NCBI GenBank assembly: GCA_904397895.1
Contig: CAJFOZ010000020.1
Location: 1-48,937 of the forward strand
Direction of reading: 5' to 3'
DNA length: 48,937 nucleotides
Source of the DNA: an uncultured Clostridia bacterium
Lineage (GTDB): Bacteria > Bacillota > Clostridia > Oscillospirales > Acutalibacteraceae
The translations under genes were made by a program, and so were the position numbers. Of the stretch, positions 1 through 7,264 are shown in pieces. The stretch's first letter is position 1; the number at the start of each line of letters is the position of its first letter. Below the pieces are notes generated by a model. The model had not been told where the DNA came from. It was given only the letters and a program-made list of their open reading frames with translations, and did not search any database.

Positions 1-243
1 CCGCCCTTGAGGATGCCTCTATTGCCGGCTGACTTCACTCATGCCAGAGTCTGCAAACCATTTTGCGAAAAATCCTTGACACTACCATTTAATGCATAAC
101 CTTTAGTTGCTTTTCACAAATAAAATTTATATAACATTTGTATAACATAGAATATTTTAATCTGAAAGATAAAAATAGCATGAATTTTTGTTAAAAAACA
201 CAAAAATTCATGCTAAAAAATATTATTATAAGTTTTCTGTATA
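1..243. other. AT-rich intergenic left edge
   Basis: No gene is supported here. The first ~75 bases have mixed composition and the rest is strongly AT-rich. The only clear structure is the inverted repeat listed at 179-212. A TTGACA hexamer at 76-81 lacks a convincing -10 partner. Confidence 0.5.
179..212 (-). terminator. AT-rich hairpin after the hypothetical gene
   Basis: A perfect 12-base inverted repeat (CATGAATTTTTG / CAAAAATTCATG, 10-base loop) lies 31 bases beyond the stop codon of the minus-strand gene at 244-1104. It is low in G+C, so it is a weak intrinsic terminator or a bidirectional transcript end. Confidence 0.45.
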
Positions 244-1104
244 TTAATGCTTTTTTCGATGCCATATCTGCATTGCTTCCTGGACAAAATGATAAATTAC
301 ATCCTGGTTGCCCTCGCTGATGGGAATTTGATAGGTCTTGTCCCCTGCCTTAACCCGGAACCCCTTCGGCCCGGAATCCACCCCTGCGATACTTTTCCAC
401 GGCAAATACACAACGCCAACTCCGTAATCATAAGCATCGATGAGCGTCATCCCCTTACTCTGTAACTGGATGAGATATTCCCGTATTTTTTCCTCGTTTT
501 TGGCCTTTTGCGGATAGAGAAAACGCTCCGATTCCCAATGATAGGTTTCTACACTCTCATCTAACCTTAGCGCCATTTTGCTGAAATTATACATACGGTA
601 GCTCTGGTCCATCAAGTCCAGGCATACTGGGTTCTCTTCCAAAAAGACATTGATCTTATAGCACGGCGTATTCCCCAAAAAAATATTGAGAAGCGGGATA
701 AAGGCCGGTTCTTTGGTTTTATTAAACTGAAATGTCTCACGCTTAATTTGGCCATCTTCCCAATAAATTACAGTGGCACAACAATTAAGCAATTTTTGGT
801 AGTACTCCACCCCTATGACATCTTTATGGGAAATTACCGCTTTGCTGGCATGGGTGGGGGAAATTTCCCGCATGATCATAACCTGATCCTCAAACCAAGC
901 TACAGCATATTCCCCCTGCCTCTTCCACAAACGGTGGAGGCTGGGGACATAAGTGACATTCTGCAACGGCATTCCCTTCTGGAGCCATTTCTCCACCTCT
1001 TGCCGGTAAGCGTAGGGCAGTTCCTTGATGTTGTCGATGACCTGGGGCCAAGAGGCCACAGTAGGACGGCTATCCACTAAATTCCTCTTTTTTGAGAACC
1101 ACAT
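244..1104 (-). CDS. hypothetical protein, possible bacterial PH-like domain
   Basis: A 286-residue cytoplasmic protein with no signal peptide or membrane segment. I do not recognise a named family. The start is supported by an AAGGAAGG ribosome site seven bases before the ATG. The middle (about residues 85-145) reads as alternating short strands with a Trp/Tyr-rich core and then an amphipathic segment, which loosely resembles bacterial PH-like folds. A second strand-rich stretch lies at residues 225-270. That fold idea is inference only. The gene sits 33 bases beyond the terminator that closes manA-glk, so it is expressed either by read-through or from a promoter inside the glucokinase gene. 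No catalytic motif is visible. Confidence 0.7.
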   Translation of the reverse strand: MWFSKKRNLVDSRPTVASWPQVIDNIKELPYAYRQEVEKWLQKGMPLQNVTYVPSLHRLWKRQGEYAVAWFEDQVMIMREISPTHASKAVISHKDVIGVEYYQKLLNCCATVIYWEDGQIKRETFQFNKTKEPAFIPLLNIFLGNTPCYKINVFLEENPVCLDLMDQSYRMYNFSKMALRLDESVETYHWESERFLYPQKAKNEEKIREYLIQLQSKGMTLIDAYDYGVGVVYLPWKSIAGVDSGPKGFRVKAGDKTYQIPISEGNQDVIYHFVQEAMQIWHRKKH

Positions 1105-1137
1105 GGTTTATCCTTCCTTTTTATCAACAAGATATAA

Positions 1138-1169
1138 ACAAACGCGGGCAGAATCTTGCCCGCGTTTGT
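1138..1169 (-). terminator. intrinsic terminator of manA-glk
   Basis: A perfect 13-bp stem (ACAAACGCGGGCA / TGCCCGCGTTTGT) with a six-base loop is followed on the minus strand by a T-rich stretch. It lies directly after the glucokinase stop and only 33 bases before the next minus-strand start. Confidence 0.85.
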
Positions 1170-1183
1170 TTGCGCCAAATATA

Positions 1184-2146
1184 TTATTTCGTCTTTTTGC
1201 TCTGATAATCACCCAAAAAGGCCGCGCCAATAATACCTGCATCATTACCCAATTTTGCACGGATAATCTTAGGCAACTCTACATGTTTGCAAAAAACATC
1301 CCGTTTGGCGTATTTGCGCAGCGGTTCCAACACATAGTCACCTTCGTTGGCGATAGCGCCTCCGATGACAACCGCTTGGGGTTGGAAGGTGTTGATGACG
1401 TTGACCACGCCCTCGGCGATGTAGAAAATAAACTGATCCACCACCTGTTGCGCCACGTCGTCCCCCGCCTTGGCCACTTCGAAGATGTTGCGGCCGTTGA
1501 GCTTGGTGCCCGAAGCGCGCAGTTTGGCAAGTTCCGATTCGGGATGGGCATCGGCCGCCTCATTGCCCTGACGGATGACGCCGGTCATAGAGGCGTAAGC
1601 CTCCCAGCAGCCGTTGCGGCCGCAGGTGCAGGGATAACCGCCGCTCTTGATGACCACATGGCCCAGTTCGCCGCCGGCGTAGTTAAAGCCGCTCCAAATG
1701 CGGTTGTTGAGAATGACGCCGCCGCCGATGCCGGTGCCGAAAGTGAGGATGACGGCGCTCTCCAACCCGCTGGCCGCGCCGGCCAAAAATTCACCCAATG
1801 CGGCGCTGTTGGCATCGTTATCCAGATAGACCGGTTTATCGATGTATTTATTGAGTTCCTCCCGCAGGGGGACCATATTCCAACCCAAGTTGTTGGAGTA
1901 AAGCACCACGCCGTTTTCGATATCCGGGGTGCCGGGGCTGCCGATGCCGATCTCCTTGATCTCCTCCATGGTGGTGCCGGTTTCCTTCATCAATTTATCA
2001 ATCAGGCCCGCCATATCCTTGACGATCTCCTGCCAGGGGCGATGGGAATCGGTGGGGACAGATCCCTTCTTTAAAATTGAATAATCTTCATTGACGATGC
2101 CGATGGCGATGTTGGTTCCGCCTAAGTCGATGCCGATATTTTTCAT
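1184..2146 (-). CDS. glk: ROK-family glucokinase
   Basis: A cytoplasmic sugar kinase of 320 residues, the normal ROK length, expected to phosphorylate glucose to glucose 6-phosphate. The ATP-binding motif DLGGTN is at residues 7-12, the catalytic Asp lies in the DND stretch (109-111), and GELGH with the zinc-ligand His is near 159-163. The ROK zinc motif CTCGRNGCWE spans 173-182, with Cys 173, 175 and 180. AGGAGAG precedes the ATG. It follows manA by 19 bases in the same direction, so the pair forms a hexose-phosphate entry operon. Other ROK specificities (fructose, N-acetylmannosamine) cannot be excluded from sequence alone, but the overall pattern fits the Gram-positive glucokinase subgroup. 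Confidence 0.9.
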   Translation of the reverse strand: MKNIGIDLGGTNIAIGIVNEDYSILKKGSVPTDSHRPWQEIVKDMAGLIDKLMKETGTTMEEIKEIGIGSPGTPDIENGVVLYSNNLGWNMVPLREELNKYIDKPVYLDNDANSAALGEFLAGAASGLESAVILTFGTGIGGGVILNNRIWSGFNYAGGELGHVVIKSGGYPCTCGRNGCWEAYASMTGVIRQGNEAADAHPESELAKLRASGTKLNGRNIFEVAKAGDDVAQQVVDQFIFYIAEGVVNVINTFQPQAVVIGGAIANEGDYVLEPLRKYAKRDVFCKHVELPKIIRAKLGNDAGIIGAAFLGDYQSKKTK

Positions 2147-2165
2147 GGTTCTTCTCTCCTCTGTT

Positions 2166-3104
2166 TTAGCACGTTACAAAGCTCCGCAGCAAACTGCAAT
2201 TGCCCTTTACGGTGTAGCTGCCGATTTTCGCAGGGATGACAAAGCTGTCGCCCGGACGGAAAGAGATGCCGTTTACCTCTCCTTCGCCTTTGGTGCAGAT
2301 CAGCATCTCAAAGCGGTTGGGATCCACCTCCTGGGTGACGGAACCGTCCACTTCCATCAGCAAAGTGGTGAAGTACTCGCATTTGACGCCGTCGTGGATA
2401 TCGATGCGCTCATTGCCCACAGAGGATTTCAAATTAGTCACTTGCAGCGCCTTCTCCACATGCAGCTGGCGGGGATTCCCTTGGGCATCCCGGCGGTTGT
2501 AGTCGTAGACGCGGTAGGTGGTGTCGGAATTCTGCTGGATCTCGGCCACCAGGATGCCGGCGCCGATGGCGTGAAGGGTTCCGGAACGCATGAGGAAGGT
2601 GTCCCCTTCCTTGACGTCCACATAGTTCATCACATCTTCCAGTTTGCTTTCCTTGATGGCCGTTTCAAATTCTTCCTTGGTCAGATCCCGGTTAAATCCG
2701 TAAATCAGACGTGCCCCCGGTTTGGCGGCCAACACATACCACATCTCGGTTTTGCCGGGGTCGTTTTTCTCCAAGACGGCGGCCTGCTGGTCGTTGGGAT
2801 GCACCTGGACCGACAAATTGTCGTTGGCGTCGATGATCTTGACCAGCAGCGGGAACCGTCCATTGCAGGTGGCGGCCACTTTGTCGCCCAGAAGATCGGC
2901 GCCCATTTTCTCCATGGCTTCGCCCAAGGTGAGGCCTTCCATCTCGCCGTTGGCCACTACGCTTTGGCCGTTTGGATGGCTGGCGATTTCCCAGGATTCA
3001 CCGGTTTTGTCCGAAGGGATATCCTTGCCATAGCGGGTGCGCAAGGTGTTGCCGCCCCACAGCATTTCTTTAAACACAGGACGCATTTTCAGAGGATAAA
3101 ACAT
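2166..3104 (-). CDS. manA: mannose-6-phosphate isomerase, class I
   Basis: Interconverts mannose 6-phosphate and fructose 6-phosphate. At 312 residues it matches the short Firmicutes class I enzymes. Zinc ligands are recognisable: Gln100 and His102 in the QVHP motif, Glu120 in KTEMWY, and His178 in SGTLHAIG. A cupin-type C-terminal half follows. An AAGGAGTG site precedes the ATG. It is the first gene of a two-gene unit with the ROK kinase downstream, which suggests co-expression for mannose and glucose use. Confidence 0.93.
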   Translation of the reverse strand: MFYPLKMRPVFKEMLWGGNTLRTRYGKDIPSDKTGESWEIASHPNGQSVVANGEMEGLTLGEAMEKMGADLLGDKVAATCNGRFPLLVKIIDANDNLSVQVHPNDQQAAVLEKNDPGKTEMWYVLAAKPGARLIYGFNRDLTKEEFETAIKESKLEDVMNYVDVKEGDTFLMRSGTLHAIGAGILVAEIQQNSDTTYRVYDYNRRDAQGNPRQLHVEKALQVTNLKSSVGNERIDIHDGVKCEYFTTLLMEVDGSVTQEVDPNRFEMLICTKGEGEVNGISFRPGDSFVIPAKIGSYTVKGNCSLLRSFVTC

Positions 3105-3164
3105 GTTGGTTCACTCCTTATCTTAGGGATTCAAAATCCATTTCAGTCGCGTTATATTAGAACA

Positions 3165-4604
3165 TCAATAAGCCTTGCCCCAGATGACCGTCTTCTTGGC
3201 CGGCTTCCCACAGCAGACGCAGGTATCGGAAATATGTTCCTGCTCAAAGGGCATGCAGCGGGAGGTGACGCCCGCCTTCTCCTTAAGGGCCTCTTCACAG
3301 GCCACGTCGCCGCACCAAGCGGCCTTGATAAAGCCGGGACGGGTGGCGGCCGCCTCGATCATCTCGTCCATACCGCCTGTGACGGCATAGGTCATGGACT
3401 CTCTACGGGCCAGCGCCTTTTGATACATGCCGTCGTGAACCGCCTGCAACAGCTCCGGAATGCGTTTCTCCAATTCGCTCAACGGAACAAAGATCTTCTC
3501 CCGGTTATCCCGCCTTACAATGACGCATTGATCCTTTTCGATGTCTTTGGGCCCGATCTCCAGGCGCAGCGGCACGCCCTTCATCTCGTATTCCGCAAAC
3601 TTCCAGCCAGGGGATTGATCGGACGCGTCGGTCTTGACCCGGCACACCTGTTTGAGCCGTGCCTCCAGCTCAGCCGCCTTGTCCAGCACGCCCGGTTTGT
3701 GCTGGGCGATGGGCACGATGATGACCTGGGTGGGGGCGATGGCCGGCGGCAACACCAATCCGGAATCGTCGCCGTGGGTCATGATGATGGCGCCGATGAT
3801 GCGGGTGGACATGCCCCAAGAGGTCTGGAAGGGATACTGGAGGGTATTGTCCCGTCCGGTGAAGGTGATGTCAAAGGCGCGGGCAAATCCGTCGCCAAAA
3901 TAGTGGCTGGTGCCGCTTTGCAGCGCTTTGCCGTCGTGCATCAACGCCTCGATGGTGTAGGTGGCCTCCGCGCCGGCAAACTTCTCTTTGTCGGTCTTCT
4001 GGCCCTTGATCACTGGGATGGCCAACTCCTCTTCACAGAAATCGGCGTATACATTGAGCATCCGCTCGGTTTCCTCAATGGCCTCCTGGGCGGTCTCATG
4101 CATGGTGTGGCCCTCTTGCCACAAAAATTCCATGGTGCGCAGGAAGGGACGGGTGGTCTTTTCCCACCGCACCACCGAGCACCACTGGTTATAGAGCTTG
4201 GGCAGATCCCGGTAAGAATGGATCACCCGGGCATAGTGGTCGCAAAACATGGTCTCTGACGTGGGACGGACACACAGCCGTTCGGTCAATTCTTCCTCCC
4301 CGCCGTGGGTCACCCAGGCCACTTCCGGCGCAAATCCCTCCACATGGTCCTTTTCCTTCTGAAGCAAAGACTCCGGGATAAACATGGGCATATACACATT
4401 CTCGTGACCCGTCGCCTTAAAACGGGCGTCCAGGCCCTTCTGAATATTCTCCCAAATGGCATACCCCAAGGGACGCAGCACCATACAGCCGCGCACCCCG
4501 GAATAGTCCACCAATTCGGCCTTTTTGACCACATCGGTATACCACTGGGCAAAGTCCTGATCCATCGGCGTGATGGCCTCTACCAATTTTTTCTCCTGAC
4601 CCAT
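3165..4604 (-). CDS. proS: prolyl-tRNA synthetase, archaeal/eukaryotic type
   Basis: Charges tRNA-Pro in the cytoplasm. The class II core includes [14 protein letters not shown], the R-x-E region around [20 protein letters not shown] (motif 2) and a glycine-rich motif 3. An anticodon-binding domain follows, and a C-terminal zinc domain carries CVCCGKP and ends in Tyr, as in archaeal-type ProRS. There is no bacterial editing insertion. I place the start at 4604: AAGGAG lies nine bases upstream and the resulting 479 residues is the usual length. The longer reading from 4700 would begin only a few bases after the predicted transcription start and has no ribosome site. No T-box is visible in the ~100-base leader. 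Confidence 0.95.
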   Translation of the reverse strand: MGQEKKLVEAITPMDQDFAQWYTDVVKKAELVDYSGVRGCMVLRPLGYAIWENIQKGLDARFKATGHENVYMPMFIPESLLQKEKDHVEGFAPEVAWVTHGGEEELTERLCVRPTSETMFCDHYARVIHSYRDLPKLYNQWCSVVRWEKTTRPFLRTMEFLWQEGHTMHETAQEAIEETERMLNVYADFCEEELAIPVIKGQKTDKEKFAGAEATYTIEALMHDGKALQSGTSHYFGDGFARAFDITFTGRDNTLQYPFQTSWGMSTRIIGAIIMTHGDDSGLVLPPAIAPTQVIIVPIAQHKPGVLDKAAELEARLKQVCRVKTDASDQSPGWKFAEYEMKGVPLRLEIGPKDIEKDQCVIVRRDNREKIFVPLSELEKRIPELLQAVHDGMYQKALARRESMTYAVTGGMDEMIEAAATRPGFIKAAWCGDVACEEALKEKAGVTSRCMPFEQEHISDTCVCCGKPAKKTVIWGKAY

Positions 4605-4713
4605 GAAATGAAAACTCCTTTGTTCCCCCAATCGCAACAGTTGCGCAAGCATCGCCATGGGACGGCCCCTCGTTGCATCGATTTTGGGATATTTTAGCAC
4701 AATTTACTTCTTC

Positions 4714-4742
4714 ATTATAGCCTGAATCAGGCAATTTTTCAA
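4714..4742 (-). promoter_or_regulatory. sigma-A promoter of proS
   Basis: On the minus strand TTGAAA (4742-4737) is separated by 17 bases from TATAAT (4719-4714). Transcription should start near 4706, leaving a leader of about 100 bases before the chosen proS start. Confidence 0.8.
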
Positions 4743-4801
4743 TAGAATTTCACAACCCAAACGGGGAAAAACCGGCTCTTTTCTCCTGTTTTCGGGCAAA
4801 A

Positions 4802-4848
4802 AGAATCCCCGGCGGCAGGTCCGATGACCGGCCTCCACCAGGGATTCT
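4802..4848 (-). terminator. terminator after acpP
   Basis: AGAATCCC (4841-4848 on minus) pairs with GGGATTCT near 4802-4809. Further imperfect G+C pairing lies inside, and TTTT follows on the minus strand. It sits about 20 bases after the acpP stop. Confidence 0.7.
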
Positions 4849-4867
4849 GAAAAAACAAAAATCAAAG

Positions 4868-5095
4868 TTAGGTATTCTCCTCGATGTACTTGACAAGAGC
4901 GCCTACCGTGCGGATATTCTCCACCTCTTCATCCGGAATCTCCACGTCAAATTCATCCTCCAAGGTCATGACCAGGTCGACCACATCCAGGGAATCGGCA
5001 CCCAGGTCGTCGCTGATGCTGGTATCAGAGGTAATGGAATCCTCCTCCACATCAAACTGCTCAGCCAGTATGGCTTTGACTTTCTCTAGAACCAC
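4868..5095 (-). CDS. acpP: acyl carrier protein
   Basis: A 75-residue acidic helical protein that carries acyl chains on a 4'-phosphopantetheine arm during fatty acid synthesis. The attachment site is Ser35 in GADSLD. The length and the Asp/Glu-rich helices fit AcpP. The start codon is GTG, with AGGAGGT seven bases upstream. It stands alone between terminators rather than in a fab cluster. A TATAAT-like hexamer lies upstream (5175-5180, minus), but no matching -35 is seen. Confidence 0.93.
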   Translation of the reverse strand: MVLEKVKAILAEQFDVEEDSITSDTSISDDLGADSLDVVDLVMTLEDEFDVEIPDEEVENIRTVGALVKYIEENT

Positions 5096-5296
5096 TCAGA
5101 ACACCTCCTCATCCTGAAATCATTGGGACCCAGCCCGCCTGCCGCTCTCATAGACAGGGCGGCGCCTTTGTGCTATTATATTGGATGCACAGTCCAGATA
5201 TTACCCATTATCTTATTCGCTAATAGAGCCTTTGTCAATGGTTTTTTTAGAAGGCTTTTGGCAATGGAAGCATTTTTCACCAACGGAGGTTATCCT

Positions 5297-6127
5297 ATGA
5301 TGCATTTCGGACTGATCGGTCATCCTTTGGGACACACCCTCTCCCCTTGGATCCACCGGCAGCTTTTTGCCCTTGGGCGCCGTGACGCCTCCTATGAGGC
5401 GATGGACATTGCGCCGGAACATCTCTCATCCCGGATGCCGGAGCTCCTTGGGCTGGATGGGTTTAACGTTACCATTCCCCACAAACAGGCGGTTATCCCA
5501 CTTCTCTCCGGTTTGAGCCAGAGGGCCGCCCTCTACGGCGCAGTCAATACGGTGTCGGGAGGGATCGGATACAACACCGATTGTCTGGGATTCCTCCAAG
5601 CGTTGCAGGGAGGGGGGATTGCCCTCTCCGGGAAAGCGGCGGTATTGGGGGCGGGAGGCGCGTCCCGGGTATTCGCCATGGAGGCGGCGTTGGCCGGTTG
5701 CGACGTGACAATCGCCGGCCGTCTGAGCAGCCTTCCAAAGGCCCGTGCTTTGGCCGAAGAGGTGGCGGAAAAGGTGCCGGGCGCACAGGTATCGTTCTGC
5801 GACCTGGAGGAACTCCGCGGCCCCTTTGACGTGCTGATCAACGGCACGCCGGCGGGCATGTTCCCCAACACAGATGCCTGCCCGGTAAGCTACGCTGTCA
5901 TCGGCGGATGCGCCGCTGTGTTTGACGCTGTCTACAATCCCACCGATACGGTGCTGCTGCAAAAGGCCAAAGCGTCCGGCGCCAAGGCGGTAGGCGGCAT
6001 GCCCATGCTGGTGTGGCAGGCGGCCAAGGCCCAGGAGATTTGGTTTCACACCGCCTTTGACGCCAAAGAAGTGGACGCTTTGATCCCGGAAGCCACGGCG
6101 GAACTTGGCCGTGGCTTTGGCCGCTAG
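5297..6127 (+). CDS. aroE: shikimate dehydrogenase (NADP+)
   Basis: Reduces 3-dehydroshikimate to shikimate. The start at 5297 follows GGAGG by seven bases and gives 276 residues, the usual AroE length. The in-frame extension back to 5123 has no ribosome site. Substrate-binding LSP (14-16), NVTIPHK with catalytic Lys63, AVNT, and YNTD with catalytic Asp95 are all present. The Rossmann motif GAGGASR is near 118-124, and MPMLVWQAA is near the C terminus. It is the first gene of the plus-strand aromatic cluster and is separated from aroK by 217 bases. Confidence 0.94.
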   Translation: MMHFGLIGHPLGHTLSPWIHRQLFALGRRDASYEAMDIAPEHLSSRMPELLGLDGFNVTIPHKQAVIPLLSGLSQRAALYGAVNTVSGGIGYNTDCLGFLQALQGGGIALSGKAAVLGAGGASRVFAMEAALAGCDVTIAGRLSSLPKARALAEEVAEKVPGAQVSFCDLEELRGPFDVLINGTPAGMFPNTDACPVSYAVIGGCAAVFDAVYNPTDTVLLQKAKASGAKAVGGMPMLVWQAAKAQEIWFHTAFDAKEVDALIPEATAELGRGFGR

Positions 6128-6344
6128 AGCGGCGGGAGCAAAACGACGGGCCGGATCGGATTTGGCGACATGTCCGGCCGAAGGCTCTGTGGGAAACCAT
6201 CTGGTGCGGCGGAGAGGCTTCGCTGGGATAAGACTGCGAAAGCATAGGACCCTTCCGGATTGGCGGGCCCCAGATTTCACAGCGCGCCACTCTGATTCGA
6301 TGCCGGAGCGGACAACATAACAAAGAAAAGGAGGAGGGCGTGTT
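6128..6344 (+). other. G+C-rich aroE-aroK spacer
   Basis: There are 217 bases between aroE and aroK. No promoter pair, terminator or ribosome-site-backed reading frame is evident, apart from the strong AAGGAGGAGG site for aroK at its end. Short open frames crossing it on either strand look like composition artefacts. Confidence 0.5.
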
Positions 6345-6878
6345 ATGACCAAACCGTCTATTGTGCTGTGCGGCTTTATGGGATGCGGCAAAACAACCGT
6401 GGGCAAAGTGCTGGCCCGTCAGCTGGGATGGCAGTTTGTGGATATGGATCAATTGATCGAGGAACAGGCCGGCATGACGGTATCCCAGATTTTTGAGGAA
6501 AAGGGGGAAGACGCCTTCCGGGCCATGGAACGGGAGGCGGTGCGGCGTCTGTCGGCCAAGCCCTCTTTGGTCATCGCCACAGGCGGCGGGGTGCTGACCT
6601 TTCCGGAAAACGTCCAGATCTTTCACAGGGCCGGATGTCCCATTGTGCTGCTGGACGTCCCCCCCGAAGAGGTGGTCCGCCGCTTGCAGGGGGATACATC
6701 CCGCCCTCTTCTCAACGTCCCCAACCGTTTGGAGGCCATCCGGCAGCTGCATGCCAAGCGGCTTCCCCTGTACCAAAAGGCGGCCGATCTACAGGTGGAT
6801 GCGACAAAACCACCGGAATTGGTGGCTCAAAACATCACTTTATCACTTAAAAGCAATAAATTTTCTCGAAACGGTTGA
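6345..6878 (+). CDS. aroK: shikimate kinase
   Basis: Phosphorylates shikimate at O3 with ATP. It has 177 residues. The P-loop GFMGCGKTT spans 10-18, the shikimate-binding Asp is in DMD (33-35), Phe58-Arg59 follow, GGG is at 80-82, and the lid Arg is in DTSRPLL. A purine-rich AAGGAGGAGG site precedes the ATG. The last codons have become part of the next transcription signal: the TTGACA -35 box of the aroF operon begins one base before the stop. Confidence 0.94.
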   Translation: MTKPSIVLCGFMGCGKTTVGKVLARQLGWQFVDMDQLIEEQAGMTVSQIFEEKGEDAFRAMEREAVRRLSAKPSLVIATGGGVLTFPENVQIFHRAGCPIVLLDVPPEEVVRRLQGDTSRPLLNVPNRLEAIRQLHAKRLPLYQKAADLQVDATKPPELVAQNITLSLKSNKFSRNG

Positions 6879-6903
6879 CAAAGGGATTTTTTGAGTGTAT
6901 CAT
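6875..6903 (+). promoter_or_regulatory. promoter of the aroF operon leader
   Basis: TTGACA at 6875-6880 is followed after 17 bases by TATCAT at 6898-6903. It overlaps the stop codon of aroK, so the six downstream genes have their own regulated transcript starting near 6910. Confidence 0.85.
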
Positions 6904-6912
6904 AACACCAAC

Positions 6913-6931
6913 ATCAGGTGACGCACCTGAT
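6913..6931 (+). promoter_or_regulatory. 5'-leader hairpin before the aromatic leader peptide
   Basis: ATCAGGTG and CACCTGAT form a perfect 8-bp stem with a three-base loop, right at the expected 5' end of the transcript. It could stabilise the RNA or act as a protein-binding site at the promoter. Its function is unknown. Confidence 0.5.
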
Positions 6932-6961
6932 CATTTCGTTGGATAGATGGAGGATTTTCTC

Positions 6962-7099
6962 ATGACTGCGATGAGCAAACGATTTAGCGGCTTGTTTAAC
7001 GCCCCGTATTATTATTACGGCTGGCGTATTTCGTGCTGCCATTTCGCGCCTGCTTATCGCGATCCGGGTGGAATATTCCGGGAGGGAAAGGCGTCTTAG
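6962..7099 (+). CDS. aromatic-amino-acid leader peptide (attenuator)
   Basis: A 45-codon frame with a strong GGAGG site eight bases before the ATG, starting about 50 bases after the promoter. It reads Phe at 8 and 12, then Tyr-Tyr-Tyr-Tyr at 16-19, Gly-Trp at 20-21, Cys-Cys-His-Phe at 25-28, Tyr at 32 and Phe at 39. Ten of its 45 residues are aromatic. It is followed by a textbook terminator and then aroF. This is the arrangement of a ribosome-mediated attenuator in which slow decoding of Tyr codons (possibly also Phe or Trp) would favour read-through. It is not homologous to any leader I can name. The mechanism is inferred and the frame is directly visible. Confidence 0.85.
   Translation: MTAMSKRFSGLFNAPYYYYGWRISCCHFAPAYRDPGGIFREGKAS
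6999..7027 (+). promoter_or_regulatory. hairpin presenting the Tyr codon run
   Basis: ACGCC-CCGTA (6999-7008) pairs with TACGG (7016-7020) and, past a two-base bulge, GGCGT (7023-7027). The Tyr codon run occupies 7007-7018, so it fills the loop and the top of the stem. A ribosome stalled here would melt the stem. Suggested role: the early structure of the attenuator. Confidence 0.55.
7041..7049 (+). promoter_or_regulatory. candidate antiterminator strand
   Basis: ATTTCGCGC, inside leader codons 27-30, can pair over nine positions (one G-U) with GCGCGGAAT at 7137-7145, which is most of the 5' arm of the terminator. A ribosome paused on the Tyr codons upstream would leave this segment free. 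This is pairing seen by eye and not folded computationally. Confidence 0.45.
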
Positions 7100-7133
7100 C
7101 GGTCTCTCCCCTCGTTTTCCCCAATGAGTAAGC

Positions 7134-7171
7134 AAAGCGCGGAATCCATGGCAGCATGGATTCCGCGCTTT
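7134..7171 (+). terminator. attenuator terminator upstream of aroF
   Basis: A perfect 17-bp stem, AAAGCGCGGAATCCATG with its complement, has a GCAG loop and is followed by TTTGTTTTG. It lies between the leader peptide stop (7099) and aroF (7265). A terminator placed before the first structural gene makes sense only as a conditional one. Confidence 0.9.
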
Positions 7172-7264
7172 TTGTTTTGATTCCTCTGAAAGCGTCCCTT
7201 CCCCAGCGCCCGGCGGACGTTTTCTCAACATCACCTATGGCGCGCTGGAGAAATGGAGTGTATC

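Noticed and set aside
2091-4259. A 722-codon plus-strand open frame
   Set aside because: It runs antisense through manA and proS, both with full motif sets, and has no ribosome site. It results from codon bias in the genes opposite.
4605-4700. An N-terminal extension of proS by 32 residues
   Set aside because: It would start a few bases after the predicted transcription start without a ribosome site; the start at 4604 has one and gives the family's usual length.
4605-4706. A T-box or other riboswitch before proS
   Set aside because: The leader is only about 100 bases, and no T-box core or terminator/antiterminator pair is seen.
5426-6406. A 326-codon minus-strand open frame spanning aroE and the spacer
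   Set aside because: Antisense to aroE, low-complexity composition and no start signal.
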